Positions 10,771-21,502 of a stretch of 55,692 nucleotides of DNA are shown one piece after another. Position 1 is the first letter of the stretch. Every line of letters starts with the position of its first letter. Under the pieces are notes generated by a model. It was not told the origin of the DNA, did not search any database, and worked only from the letters and a program-made list of their open reading frames with translations. Source of the DNA: Russula earlei (Eukaryota; Basidiomycota; Agaricomycetes; Russulales; Russulaceae); the NCBI GenBank assembly GCA_025769875.1, contig JAGFNK010000345.1:1-55692 (forward strand), read 5' to 3'. Made by a program: the position numbers and the translations under genes.

Positions 10771-13691
10771 AGGGCCCGAGCGTTGTAGGTATTCCTAACT
10801 GCGTAATAACCTGTTACCGGATCAAAGAAATGAGGACGCGGTGAATGAAAAAGGTGGACAACCCTGCACTATGCCGATCGTGACCTTGCTGGCTCAGCAA
10901 GTCTGTCTTGTCCGATTGCAAAGGCCCCCGACGGACCGACTTCGTGCCTGGGCGTACTACGACAGTCCAACTGGGATCGAAATTCAATTATCATTGTTTT
11001 TTTGTGTCCAATCACGCGAGATTGAAATATGTGGGTTTGCGACCAGCTTGAAACAGAAAGCGCGAGAGCTTCCCAACGGCGACTCACCGCCAGGTTCCCT
11101 GGGCCGTGAGTTCGCTTCATGCACGATGTTGGGAAAGCGAAGCAGTCAGAAATGACCTAGCTGGCGGTCCAGCGGCACGAAGTACGCGACAATGATGGAC
11201 TAGATTTTGAAGAAGGGAAGGCGCATGACGCAGAGTTAGTACTGTGCGCATTTGTGACCCCGTGACCTGAACTCAGGGCTCAGCGGGTTCGAACGATGAC
11301 ACTTGTCCCTCGAAAGCGAATCGAGGCTCTCAGCGGCCGCACCCTCAGGGCGGAGACCAAGACAAGATCATCAATCGCGCCTGGTAGTGCTGCCGTGGGA
11401 CGAAACTGAATCCTGACAGCAACGTTGGAGGAATGGTGAGCGCGACGGAGACGTTGACTTGATGCGAGACTAAACGTAGCAGAGATCTGGATGGGCGCCC
11501 CCTTTCGTCGTGGTCGTCGTGGTCGTCGGTATCGTCGGCCATAGACGATGTCTCAGTCGGCACATGATCCAGAAACAACAATCCTATATCCTCTTCCATT
11601 TCCACCTTCGCCCTGCTGCGCGCCCAGCTCCGTTGATATCCCCGCCGGACCCACGGGACCTCTGCACTTGCATGGGCAACTGTGGTTGCACAATCGCAGC
11701 ACATCTCTATAGATGTGCCCTACCTGCTCACAACTGTACCCACTCAGCCTTGCTTCTCTACGTCACCTCTCGCCCGCGACCAGCTTTTGATGTCCTGCTC
11801 TGTCTAAGATGTGCCGTGCACGACATCATCTGTTTCTGACTGTCGTGCGCAAAGCTGGCGAGATGCCGTACTAGGAGCCCCAATACCGCAGTTGCTGTTG
11901 TTCCCCCCCGGCCTCGTATGGCAAGGACCGCGCGCGTTGAGTCGAGGGACCTGGATCGGTGGCACCCGACTCGCCTTCGAGATCGTCGGTATTGACGACG
12001 GCTCGCTCGCTTGCGGTATCCGTGCCACGGCGTTTGCGCTTGGCTTAGCCTTCAGGAGGAATCGGTGCTTTGATGCGGGCGATGACCCCTGGCAGTTTGG
12101 CGCAGACTGTAACGTGTGTGTCGTGACATTGACTTCTGTGACGTTGAGAACGGAGTAGACTCGTACTCTGCGACCATCTTTTCGCCTGAAGAATGACCAC
12201 GATGGCCTTGGAAGAAAGCTTGTCACCATCGGATGCACTGTACCACCTTCGCTGGCGAGGTTACTTCTAGGTCCGAGTCATCGGAGAGCATACGCTGTCT
12301 TCCCTTATTCTCTCCTGCACACGCGCACAACCATCGGGCCCAGAGTGAATCACCGAGGCGCCTCACTATCCAATATCAAACATTCCGTGCTAGACAACGC
12401 CAAGTACTCCAGCGCCGGAGGTAAAACTTTACGAGTAGCCTCGGTGACGTTTCAGTCCTTACACGGGCTGTACAACCAGACCATCATAACACGCGGACAT
12501 AACGCGGAATGCCCGTGGTCGCAAGCTCCGCTTCACGGTCGCAGCCGTGCAATATATCATATGTTACCCCGTCTGTACTTCGAATCGAATAAGTAGCCCC
12601 CAGGATAGTTAGGGCTAGGTCACTGAGTGTTCAATCAACGGCTTTGGAGTTGCGCAACTGATCTTCGTTTTCAAATACAGACAGCTGTTTGTAAACATGA
12701 AAAAAGCTATCACCATGACATTGTGCTACGACATCGGTTCGCGAGCCACTCGAGCTGGCAAAGACCCAAGATTAGGCAACATGGTCAGTTGGGTTACCTA
12801 GCTCTGGCGGTTGAAGACAGACCCAGATTTGAGCGGGCATTCGATCGAAGGTCGATTGATTCATCAAAATTTGTGTGATGAAGCGGTCGCAGACGTGGCC
12901 GTGTCGGAGGAGGGGGAGACTTCATATCAAAAGTCATCTCGTGTGTCCTTCCGCAGCTCGAAAGCACTTGCAAGGTCCACAAGAAGGGGTACGGATGATC
13001 TCGGGGTCGGCGTCGTGTGCGTGTTGCGGAGAAGGGCAAGGGTCGGGCGGTGCGAGAATCAGGAACCCCTCAGGACGCAACGACATTGGGGCACGGGGCG
13101 GAGGGGGTACATGCGAGCGAGCTCAAATTCGTCGTAGCGCGTTTGGGGAGATGCTGGGGGACCAATGCACGTCATGCATGGAAGGATTAAGAATTAGGGA
13201 AGGAGAGACGTGTTGATTACCGGGACGTTGGAAACGAGCATGGCGTTATTATCAGAGCCTGCGTTTGCGTCAGGGGTTGGCGTAATTTGGCGATCAGTGT
13301 CCGGGTCTCCCCTTCACCTCATCACCCTCCAGAGCCCGCTTACAACACGCAGGGAAGGGAAGGTACTCTTTGTCACGTCCCGGACACAGTGATGCCAGAA
13401 AACCAAGCTTTGGGCCTTTGGCTGACCATGGGGCATCTGGCGTACGCTCAGGCCCGTTCTGTGTCATAGACACGTTATGGAGATCTGTGCCTGCGCTCTA
13501 CTAGATACCTATATAGCACGGCTGAGCAGTCGATGCAACAGAAGACCTGGAAAGCTGAGAGTGCGTGCGGCAGCGTCACGGTCCGTGACCGGGTGACCTT
13601 TAGCATAAGCCGCGAGTCAATTTCACAGACGCTCCAATTGCTGGCTTGCCACCACACTTACGCCAACATTACAAGGCCGTAATAATAATCA
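10771..13691. other. 2.9-kb region without a supported gene
   Basis: CpG-rich, unique-looking DNA. The longest frames (11811-12158 plus, 12238-11804 minus, 11704-11345 minus, 13039-12794 minus) overlap each other on opposite strands. They show low-complexity Ser/Arg/Pro composition and resemble no family I know. Near 11284-11296 GGGTTCGAAC resembles a tRNA T-loop, but no stems can be drawn. Part of this could be the long promoter of DPH3 or a fast-evolving gene. Confidence 0.4.
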
Positions 13692-14095
13692 ATGGGTGCG
13701 TATTACGATGAGATCGAAATCGAAGACATGGCTTGGGATGAGGAGAAGGGGGTCTTCCATTATCCCTGTCCGTGTGGCGACCGATTCGAGATATCGCGCG
13801 GGCAACTCGCGAACTACGAGGACATCGCGACATGTCCCAGTTGCAGTCTTATAATCCGTGTCATCTATGACCCCGTGCGTGGCCTGTCAACATGCTCGCG
13901 GAAAGAGTACTGATTAATCTCTCGACATAGCTCGACTTCGAGGATGAGCCTCCAGACGATGACGAGGATGTCACCGCTCTTGAGGAGGAGCAAGACGATG
14001 ATAAGTCGGACAGTGATGAGGAGGCCACTTTCAAAGATGCCATGGACAGGCTGAGGATTTCGGAGGAGCCAAGACTTGTCATTGCCACAGCTTGA
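13692..14095 (+). CDS. DPH3: diphthamide biosynthesis protein 3 (CSL zinc-finger protein, Kti11)
   Basis: Two exons, 13692-13874 and 13931-14095 (56-bp intron GTGCGT...CATAG), encode 115 residues. The N-terminal half is a CSL zinc finger: the acidic start [10 protein letters not shown], then the zinc ligands Cys26 and Cys28 in [11 protein letters not shown] and Cys48 and Cys51 in [13 protein letters not shown]. Dph3 feeds electrons to the radical-SAM enzyme Dph1-Dph2 in making diphthamide on elongation factor 2. As Kti11 it also serves the Elongator tRNA-modification pathway in the cytosol. The yeast protein is 82 residues long. The extra length here is an acidic C-terminal tail rich in D and E. 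The gene converges on Dib1. Confidence 0.95.
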
Positions 14096-14521
14096 CGGCA
14101 GGTGTGTCGTTTTCAATCAAGAATAAGAAATAGTTTTCTAAGGAGTGTTGTGTAGGTCATAAGGGTTGTGTCTGTTGAAAAGTATCCTAACTTTCGATCT
14201 GCCGACGAGGATAATCCAAGCTATTCATCCCGCATTTCATGTGTTCGCCGCCCCATTGTTTCACCCATGACCAACATGTACTCTGCACTCTTCATGCGAA
14301 CTTTGTTGTACGTTGCAGTCTCATTCATCAGCTGTGCCCTGCAACAGGGAGGAGGAGGTTGTATGATAGTAGGAATATTGTTCACTGATGGCAATAATGT
14401 GCCGATAGTGGTTATAGCCACGTCCGATACATAGTTTTATTTCAACCACACCCTTGGTTTATTCAGAGGAAACCCGCTATGAAATTACTTTACAGATAGG
14501 GAGGAAGGTTTTGCGATATTC
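14096..14521. other. 3' intergenic region between convergent DPH3 and DIB1
   Basis: This spacer of 426 bp lies between two stop codons facing each other. A frame at 14168-14434 has no resemblance to anything and is probably untranslated sequence of the two neighbours. Confidence 0.6.
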
Positions 14522-15234
14522 TTAGTACCTGTAGCGTGTGGAGTAGTCTTTCGACAGGGTCAACTTACGAAGGCGACGGGCGTATTTTCGCGAGAACAAA
14601 TACCTTTTGGAGAAACGACAAGACCACGGCCCTTGGAAGCACCACGATAGACTGTCTCTATGATATCAATCAACTTTCCAGAGTATGAGTTTGGAATCCC
14701 TTGACAAAGTGAGCATCAAAAGACACACCTCTTGTTTGTTATCCATAGCCCAGTTTCTGACGTTGCAGGGTGTTCAGTAGTTGTTACAGTGGCAAGCAAA
14801 CATTCTTACATCTTATTGTTGTTACCAGTCCCCAGGTCGATCATGATGTGTTTATTGCTAAGGGTCGCAGGAAATCAGCCTCCAACAATGATGCGATGCT
14901 CAACGAACCGATAGAAGAACATCACCGTGCAAGGATCATACAGCTCATACATCTACAAGTGGCGGTGGTGACGGTGTCAGTAGGCCACAGGTGGGGTAAG
15001 GAATAAAGAAAAAAATCATGCCTTGTTGAAGTCTGGTACTTCTGTGATGTCGCAAAGGTAAATGACGGCAAAGTTCTGGACCTTTTCCGCGACTGAGTAG
15101 AGCGACTCGTCCATCACCATGCACTGCGAGTCCCAGTCGTGCCCGAAGCGAATGACGACAACGCGATCCTCTTCTGATTTGATCGCCTCGTCGACGTGCC
15201 AGCCAGAAGGGAGGTGAGGCAAGAAATAGGACAT
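14522..15234 (-). CDS. DIB1: U5 snRNP 15-kDa protein Dib1 / TXNL4A (thioredoxin-like)
   Basis: Six exons on the minus strand: 15234-15022, 14952-14909, 14857-14810, 14756-14729, 14673-14604 and 14547-14522. They give 142 residues, the same as the human protein. Conserved blocks are the start MSYFLPHLPSGWHVDEAI, VVVIRFGHDWD, the segment DFNK/MYELYDPCTVMFFY, IMIDLGTGNNNKI, and the end SPKDYSTRYRY. Dib1 has a thioredoxin fold without redox activity. It sits in the U4/U6.U5 tri-snRNP in the nucleus and must leave before the spliceosome is activated. Intron 1 (14953-15021) begins GC, not GT: the exon ends AAG and the intron starts GCATGA, and no GT donor exists nearby. The conserved protein sequence across the junction makes this split certain. 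It is divergent from PPIH. Confidence 0.96.
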
Positions 15235-15373
15235 CCGATATCGAGTGCAGTTCTGCCAGTGGGTGTGAAAGGAAAGGCGTCGCTTCTACGATGGTCATGG
15301 CGAACTCCGGATTGGGCCTATCCTCGTCGTTCTTATATCTACTCTCTATATTCGACTCCCCCACCCGCACACG
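15235..15373. promoter_or_regulatory. 139-bp bidirectional promoter between DIB1 and PPIH
   Basis: Only 139 bp separate the two start codons, so both genes must share control sequences. The spacer contains an ATTGG (inverted CCAAT box) near 15311 and a pyrimidine-rich stretch with CTTATATCT before the PPIH start. Both products belong to the tri-snRNP, so co-expression would be sensible. Confidence 0.7.
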
Positions 15374-16359
15374 ATGGCCTCTGCTCAGCGACCGATAGTT
15401 TTCATGGATGTCAACATCGGAGAGACGCCAGCAGGAAGGCTGAAAATGGAGTTGTTTAGCGACGTCGTTCCCAAGTACGCACACTCTGGTTTCTTATTTA
15501 TGCACGCCCTCACTTACCGATCCTTTATCAGGACCGCAGAAAATTTCCGTCAGCTTTGCACCGGAGAGTACAGAGTCAACTCGCGACCGCAGGGCTATAA
15601 GGGTGCTACTTTCCATCGGTGAGCCGTCAATTGTGCTGGCTGGCTTTTCGAACCGCCTCACGCCAGCTGACCAGCCAACGCCGATAGAGTGTGAGTGACA
15701 ACCATTATTTCCATCAAGGAATTGATCAATGAGTGCGGACAGTGTACCGAATTTCATGTGTCAAGGTGCGGAGACCCTCTCAAGTAGTTTGAAAGCCGCT
15801 CCTGATAACGAGTGTAAAAAAGGGGGTGATTTTCTCAAAGGTGATGGGACGGGATCCTTCTCTATCTACGGCGACAAGTTTCCCGTGCGTTTTCGGCAGG
15901 TTCTCCTTCCCGGATCGTCGAACTCATTCCCTCCCTTTCATCGTTCAGGACGAGAACTTCCAGGTGAAACACACCGGTCCAGGTCTTCTGTCGATGGTAT
16001 GCACCGTGACATTCTCGTGGCGTCTGTAGTAGGCTCACACAAAGCGAATAGGCCAACTCGGGCCCCAACACGAACGGCTGCCAGGCACGTAAATCTGAAA
16101 CGACCATTTTTTGTCCTCGCCTTCTGAATGTGACGTATAGTTCTTTATCACGACGGCACCGTGCGATTTCCTGGACGGAAAGCATGTCGTCTTTGGCAAG
16201 GTCATTGATGGTATGCTCACGTTGCGCAAGATTGAGAATGTCCCGACAGGCCCTAACAACCGGCCAAAACTCGCCGTGAAAATCACAGGCATGGATCATC
16301 TCCTTATGGTTGAGATGCTTTGATTTTAATTTCTGATTGTAGAATGTGGTGAGATGTAA
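15374..16359 (+). CDS. PPIH: peptidyl-prolyl cis-trans isomerase H (spliceosomal cyclophilin)
   Basis: Nine exons: 15374-15474, 15532-15618, 15688-15690, 15743-15765, 15823-15884, 15949-15996, 16052-16084, 16141-16288 and 16343-16359. They give 173 residues against 177 in human PPIH. Landmarks are [87 protein letters not shown] and the C-terminus TECGEM. The active-site residues Arg63, Phe68, Met69 and Gln71 have exactly the spacing of cyclophilin A only if exon 3, just three bases long, is included. The tryptophan that makes cyclosporin contact is Phe (CDFLDGKH). Introns 7 and 8 are GC-AG. PPIH binds the U4/U6 proteins Prp4 and Prp3 in the nucleus. If intron 8 were retained, translation would still end after 13 other residues. 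Confidence 0.93.
15688..15690 (+). other. PPIH: 3-nt microexon AGT of the PPIH gene
   Basis: It is flanked by ...CCGATAG upstream (with CTGAC as a candidate branch site at 15666-15670) and a perfect donor GTGAGT downstream. The exon completes the Arg codon CG|A and starts Val GT|T. Without it the two introns would merge into one of 124 bp, twice the local norm, and the protein would lose one residue inside the invariant catalytic spacing. Confidence 0.78.
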
Positions 16360-16809
16360 AACATCAAGTTTTCGGCAGGGCGTTTGGATGTACCAACATC
16401 ACGGGTGTCAGGGAGAAACAATTGCCTATTCAGCAACCTGAGGCGATGATCTCGTTGCCAATTACGACATGGGGTCTTTGCCGAATAAGTACCTGATGAT
16501 TAGCCTTCTTTGTGTGCAGCGGTTGTTGCAGCCATCTTGTCCTGGAAAGACAGCACATCAACTTTGCACTATTCGCCTTGGTGAAACCCCTGAGCCGAAC
16601 TCCAAGGTCTCTAATGTTTCCCCTCCTGGATATTCTACCATGTGAAGTACGGACCAGGGGCTGAAGTCGAGGCCATGGCAAGCGCTACTTGGGGCGCTCC
16701 CCTTGTTTAATCCGGATCATTCTCCTATAGATTCAGGGGGATCAGACTGTCCACTACTTCGAACACTATCGAATTATGGATTTCACTCTTGTATGGGAAA
16801 TGCCATGGA
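16360..16809. other. intergenic region between convergent PPIH and the hydrolase
   Basis: 450 bp between two converging stop codons. No gene, repeat or RNA is recognisable. Both 3' untranslated regions must lie here. Confidence 0.6.
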
Positions 16810-17823
16810 CTACAGAACGAACGCGACTATGCCCTCCTGCGCTTGCGTGTCGTTCTTGAGGCCCGAGTCAGCGAGGAAGTCCCCAACGATCTTGATATAC
16901 TTCGTGGGTTCCTCCCAAAACGCCATGTGGCTACTCAAGCCGAACGTGACCCACCTTGCTCGCTCGATGCCGTGGAAGAGGGGTGCAATGCAGGAGTCCG
17001 GCACCTCGTCATCGACACCGTTGATGATCAGAGTTGGGCAGGAGACAGCGCCTAACTTGGGGATGACGGACCAGTCCTTGAGTGTACCCGTCATGCTGAA
17101 CTCGTTGACTCCGAGCCTGCGTAGACGCGCAACCCGTCAGGGTGGGTCCGGCAATAGGAGAGAAAGTTACGATGCGTACATCGTTCTGTAGACCGTAGGG
17201 TCTTCACCCATCTGCGCCATCGTTGTGAACGTCTCCGGGGGCCACACTTCAAGGTTGCAGATATGCTTCCGGTAGAATTGCATGAGTCCCTCCTGGTACT
17301 CTGGCGCACCTGTCGTGTCGTCCTTCTCGTGGCGATCGAGCATATCCCGGAAGTCCCGTGGCCATTGAGCGCGCAGGCTCACGAGCGCCTCTCGCCAGAG
17401 AGGGTACGACGGGGACCCGCTGACGAGGACGAGGTGCTTGAGCCCCGCGGGGCGGTGCGCCGCAATGTACTCGATGGCGAGCGTGACGCCCCAGGACTGC
17501 CCGAGCAGGTCGAAGTCGAGCGCGATGCGAAGGTGTTGCAGGAGATTGTCCAACTCGGCGACGAAGAGCGCCGGCGTGAAGAAGCTCGCGGGCTTGTCGC
17601 GCAAGCGCGTCGATTCGCCGCAGCCCAGCTGGTCGTAGAGCACGACGGGGCGCCCGCGCGTCCCGTGCAGATCGGCGTGCGGGAGCATGTACGAGTGCGG
17701 GAGGCCCGGTCCACCGTTCAGCACCACCAGAGGCCGCGCACCGGACTTGAGGTCACCAAAGACCGTGTACGATGTCTCGAATGTTTCCGAGCCAAAAATG
17801 AAGGGTGCTGCGTTTGTTGTCAT
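16810..17823 (-). CDS. proline iminopeptidase-like alpha/beta hydrolase (family S33)
   Basis: Two exons, 17823-17180 and 17116-16810, separated by a 63-bp intron (GTACGC...CGCAG), give 316 residues. The fold is an alpha/beta hydrolase with an oxyanion motif LNGGPG at residues 35-40, the nucleophile elbow GQSWG (Ser110), an acid in NGVDDEVPD (Asp250 or Asp251) and the catalytic histidine in SSHMAF (His278). Length and motif order match prolyl iminopeptidases, which release N-terminal proline or other residues from peptides, usually in the cytosol. Family members more often have HGGPG, so the first His is Asn here. Fungal relatives include enzymes of uncertain specificity, so the exact substrate is an inference. 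Confidence 0.9.
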
Positions 17824-19074
17824 TATAATAAGTTGGGCTGGCTCTAGAAGCGATTGGACCGTAGGGGAAATAATCTCCTTGGTGGTGGAAGGAAGAAATA
17901 TGCACCCAAGTAAAATGGCGAGTCCATTGGGAAGGCATGGAACGGTTCCCTTTTATTCGGGGACCTTGGAAGTCACTATGAATGAGACAAACTACATGAG
18001 GACAGAGATGCTTCCTGGTCGGTAATTAAAATTTGAGGCAGTCGGCAGCGATTTTGTTCAGCACTAGGATTGATACATTCTTGATATAAAGGAATGACTA
18101 TGTGCTGGTCATCCCAAGACCATTCGTTTTTCGGAGAGCATAAACAAAGGAGCGCGTATGTTGAATTGTGCGCGCTTGCGCGCTGTGTAAGGAGCCGAAG
18201 GAGTTTGGTTACCAATGCCTTGGGACAGAAAGATCGCTGAGCTGGCGTAAGGCGACGCCGAGAAAAGGAAAAGGAATAGTTGGGGCTGTTGCTATGGTCA
18301 TATTCCAAGGAGACCGAGGGGTCGCCGAGGAGCAAAGGCCTGAAAGGTTATCATACCGTAAACACACAGGGATATTTATTAATTAGGATCTCGGGTCGGA
18401 TGCGGGCGTCACTGATCATGGTAGGCGCACGATAATGGTGGCGAAACGCATGGAGCCGGGCGGCAGTTGGAATCAGGGGTTGGGGTGAGGAGATTCTTGA
18501 ATTGAATGTGACACCCGTCCCTCCGGGTCTGTGGGATGGGGATAAAGTCGGCGACCACTCGCTAAGAGCCAGAGATCAGTCATACGGCTCAAACGTCACG
18601 AAAACAAACCTTTCGGATGTCGCGCATCATTAGAGTTGGGCAATGTCTCAAAGTGAGGTGAGGATAGCGTCGCATCCCAGCTTGGACATCAGTGCATTAG
18701 TGTCAATGACCGCAAGTCGCCTCGCCGAATGGTCTGTGCCTAGATGGAATGGACATTGAGCTTGGGTACATTACCTGTACTGTTCGAGTGACATTGGCTG
18801 ATCCATGACTGGTGTCGCCAAATCAATTAGATACCTAGTAGAACAGCACATAGTTCGCGCCACTTGTGTTTCGATCGTTCCGTGGCTAGAGCTGGAGCGT
18901 GGAGACATCAAATCATCAATGTATGTGGGAGGTGGAGGCCTTTGACGCCCGTCACGTGGTTGCCACTCAACCAATACGATGCAATTGCAATTTATCTCCT
19001 AGCCGCTGTTCATCAGGTCGCCGTAGGTGTTATTCATCACCAGGCATACACTTTCTATAGACGAGCATCCTCTA
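17824..19074. other. 1.25-kb intergenic region
   Basis: It separates the divergent hydrolase and transporter genes and must hold both promoters. Short frames on both strands resemble nothing known. I see no repeat or RNA gene. Confidence 0.5.
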
Positions 19075-19080
19075 TTATAA
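19075..19080 (+). promoter_or_regulatory. TATA box of transporter copy A
   Basis: CTATTATAAGTGCC lies about 85 bp before the start codon at 19160. The same TATAAGT element precedes copies B and C and the first-exon relic, which supports its role. Confidence 0.6.
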
Positions 19081-19159
19081 GTGCCTGGCTTTTCCGGAAG
19101 AAGATGCGATTATTTCCACAGGCTGCGACGCCTCGGTGTTCCCGACTGCCATTAGTACC

Positions 19160-21502
19160 ATGTCGGACTGGAACTCAGTGACCAAGGCCAGCGACGCAGC
19201 TGAGGTGGGAGGCCTTCACATGAGCGATGAAGCAGAACTGGCAGGGATGGGATATAAGCAGGAACTCAAGTGTGTTTGATTCATTCAACATATACACGAT
19301 ACCTATGAAACTTACCGATCCCCAGACGTGATCTGTCATTATCCCAGGTGAGGTGATCGCGAGACGACCACACTTTTACAGTCATTTAGGAGTTGTTGCC
19401 GACAGAACTTTGGTGTCTCATTCTCTATCATTAGTGTTATTACTGGTGGCACCTGCTTACTTCCCTTCGGTTTGGTGAGCATCTATCCCATGGCACGCTA
19501 TCTTCTTCTCTGACGGATCGCAGACTACTGGCGGGCCAGCTGTCATGGTGTGGGGCTGGGTTATTGTCGGTATGGAAATTTTGATTTCTCCTTGGGCCCA
19601 ATGGCTCACTTTGCGTTCGAAAGCCTTCTTCACAATGTTGGTTGGCTTGGCCATGGCAGGTTCGTTCTCTCTCTTCCTGTCCCGAGTGTTGTCTTATTAG
19701 CACCCGGCTTCAGAGATTTGCAGCGCGTATCCGACCAGTGGTGGGCCGTCCTACTGGGCCGCGATCATTTCCAAGCCAAAGGGTGCTCGCCTCGCTTCCT
19801 GGGTCACTGGTTGGTTCAGTGTTCTGGGGCAGGTTGCGGTGACGACAGGAGTCAGGTTTGTCATTGCGTTCCTACTGGCCGCAATTGACTGATTTGTTTT
19901 CCATCTCCCAGTATCCCATGCGCCGAGTTTATCTCCACGACAGCCACCATCTGCACGAACTACCAACCAAGCACCCACAAAACAATCGGGATCTTTGCCG
20001 CCATTCTTTTTGCCCAAGGTATAGCGCAACCGTTCACTCTTACCTTGAGCCCTGACCAACCGCGGTGCAGGCACAATTAACACTTTTGGCATACATGTCC
20101 TCAAGTACCTAAGCATTATCTCAGTGTGGTGGAATTCCCTTGGCACAATTTCCCTCCTCATTGCTATCCTCACCGCGGCTCCGAAGCACCAGAGCGGCAA
20201 GTTTGTCTTCCGGACGTTCATCGACGGTACTGGTGTTGATGGTGTCGGGTGGTCGCAGCGCTCGAGTCCTGTCTATGTCGCAGTCATTGGTATTCTCATG
20301 GCCCAGTGGACGATGACAGGTGTGGGCACATGAAGCTCAAGGACGTCCGGTTTCTTATCGACTTTGTAGGTTTCGATGCGAGCGCGCACATGGCTGAAGA
20401 AACTCGTAACGCGGCGTTGATAGGACCTATTGGCATCCTTACGTCCATAGGCAGTCTCTGCGATCCTCGGCTGGCTCCTCATGTTGGGCCTGCTCTTCTC
20501 GATCCAGGATTATGACAAAACGATCTCATCACCGACGGGCCAGCCAGTGACGCAGATCTTCTTGGACACTGTCGGGGAGCAGGGCGCGATTATTTTGATG
20601 GTGGGTTTGGTAACATGAAGAGCTTGGTGTTCACAAAGGGATGACGAGGGCTTTTGGCAGATCATCATCATTGGGGCAATGTTCTTCTGCGGGTATGGCC
20701 AGGCCTATCTCTGCACCCACTTTTAATCTCCATATTCACACTCGCGCCATTTCCTTTTTACCATGAGCAGGACGTTTTCGATCACGTCCAATTCGCGAAT
20801 GATGTACGCCTTTAGTCGCGACGCGACGATCCCAACCTCCGAGTTCTTCCACAAAGTTGATCGACGATGGCACTCCCCGATTCGTACAGGTTCGTTCATT
20901 AGCCATTTCTTTCCCGAATCGAGGAAACAAGGAATAACGGGAGTGCTGACGGCTCCTGCTTTTGTGTCGTCACCAGTGTGGCTTTCCTGCACGCTAAGTT
21001 TCATCCTTGGATTTCTCAGTCTAGGCAGTCCAGTTGCCTTGAATGCCGCTACCTCCATCGCTACCATAGGGGCATACACGTCTTACGGTACGCACTCTAA
21101 CCCTCCATCGCCAACGCCCCGTCTTCCCAGGCATGAAATTTAATTATCATAGGTGTGCCCATCGCCCTCCGCGTTGTCCACTCGGACCGATTTGTTCGAG
21201 GTCCGTTCCACCTCGGCAGGTTCTCGCACCCGGTCGCGATCGCTGCCGTGCTCTGGATCGGCTTCATCTTAATCGTCTTTTGCCTTCCTGAGGTGAACCC
21301 GGTGAACTTGCAGACGTTCAACTACGCTCCCGTCGCTGCCGGCCTCGTCCTCACCTTCGCCCTCCTGTTCTGGGCCGTCAGCGCGCGCAAGTGGTTCACC
21401 GGCCCCATCAAGGACATTGCAGGTACGCTAGCCGCCGCCCTCCTGCCTTTGGTTGCATGTGTGCTTATTGCAGTGGGTCTGGTCGCACAGACGACCAGAT
21501 GA
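19160..21502 (+). pseudogene. APC-superfamily amino-acid/GABA permease-like transporter, copy A (frameshifted)
   Basis: Same exon plan as copy B. Exon 1 (19160-19269) has the identical length of 110 bp and exon 2 is 19326-19347. Recognisable blocks include TTGGPAVMVWGW, PTSGGPSYWAA, SWVTGWFSVLGQVAVTTG, KHQSGKFVFRTFIDGTGVDG, SNSRMMYAFSRDATIP and ADRFVRGPFHLG-like sequence. Such proteins have twelve membrane spans and carry amino acids, GABA or choline across the plasma membrane. In the exon after GFDASAHMAEETRNAA there is one extra base at about 20450-20453 (TCCATAGGCAGTC against TCCATCGCTGTC in copy B). It throws the frame off in the middle of the protein, after which the conserved sequence resumes in another frame. 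This is either a pseudogene or a sequencing error. All splice sites still look functional, so inactivation would be recent. Confidence 0.85.

Noticed and set aside
11280..11300. tRNA gene suggested by GGGTTCGAAC
   Set aside because: No T-stem, acceptor stem or anticodon arm can be drawn around it.
11345..12238. Protein genes on either strand
   Set aside because: Overlapping frames on both strands with low-complexity composition, no recognised family and no convincing introns.
16159..16200. A 20-bp intron GTATGCTCAC...GCAAG in PPIH
   Set aside because: Far too short to be spliced, and the sequence codes for the conserved stretch [13 protein letters not shown].
16289..16324. PPIH ending ...[15 protein letters not shown] by reading straight through
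   Set aside because: The frame is open to a stop, but the conserved cyclophilin-H ending TECGEM is encoded exactly in phase after a GC-AG intron at 16289-16342.
17263..17847. 194-codon plus-strand gene
   Set aside because: It is the antisense shadow of exon 1 of the proline iminopeptidase-like gene, whose motifs and intron are convincing.
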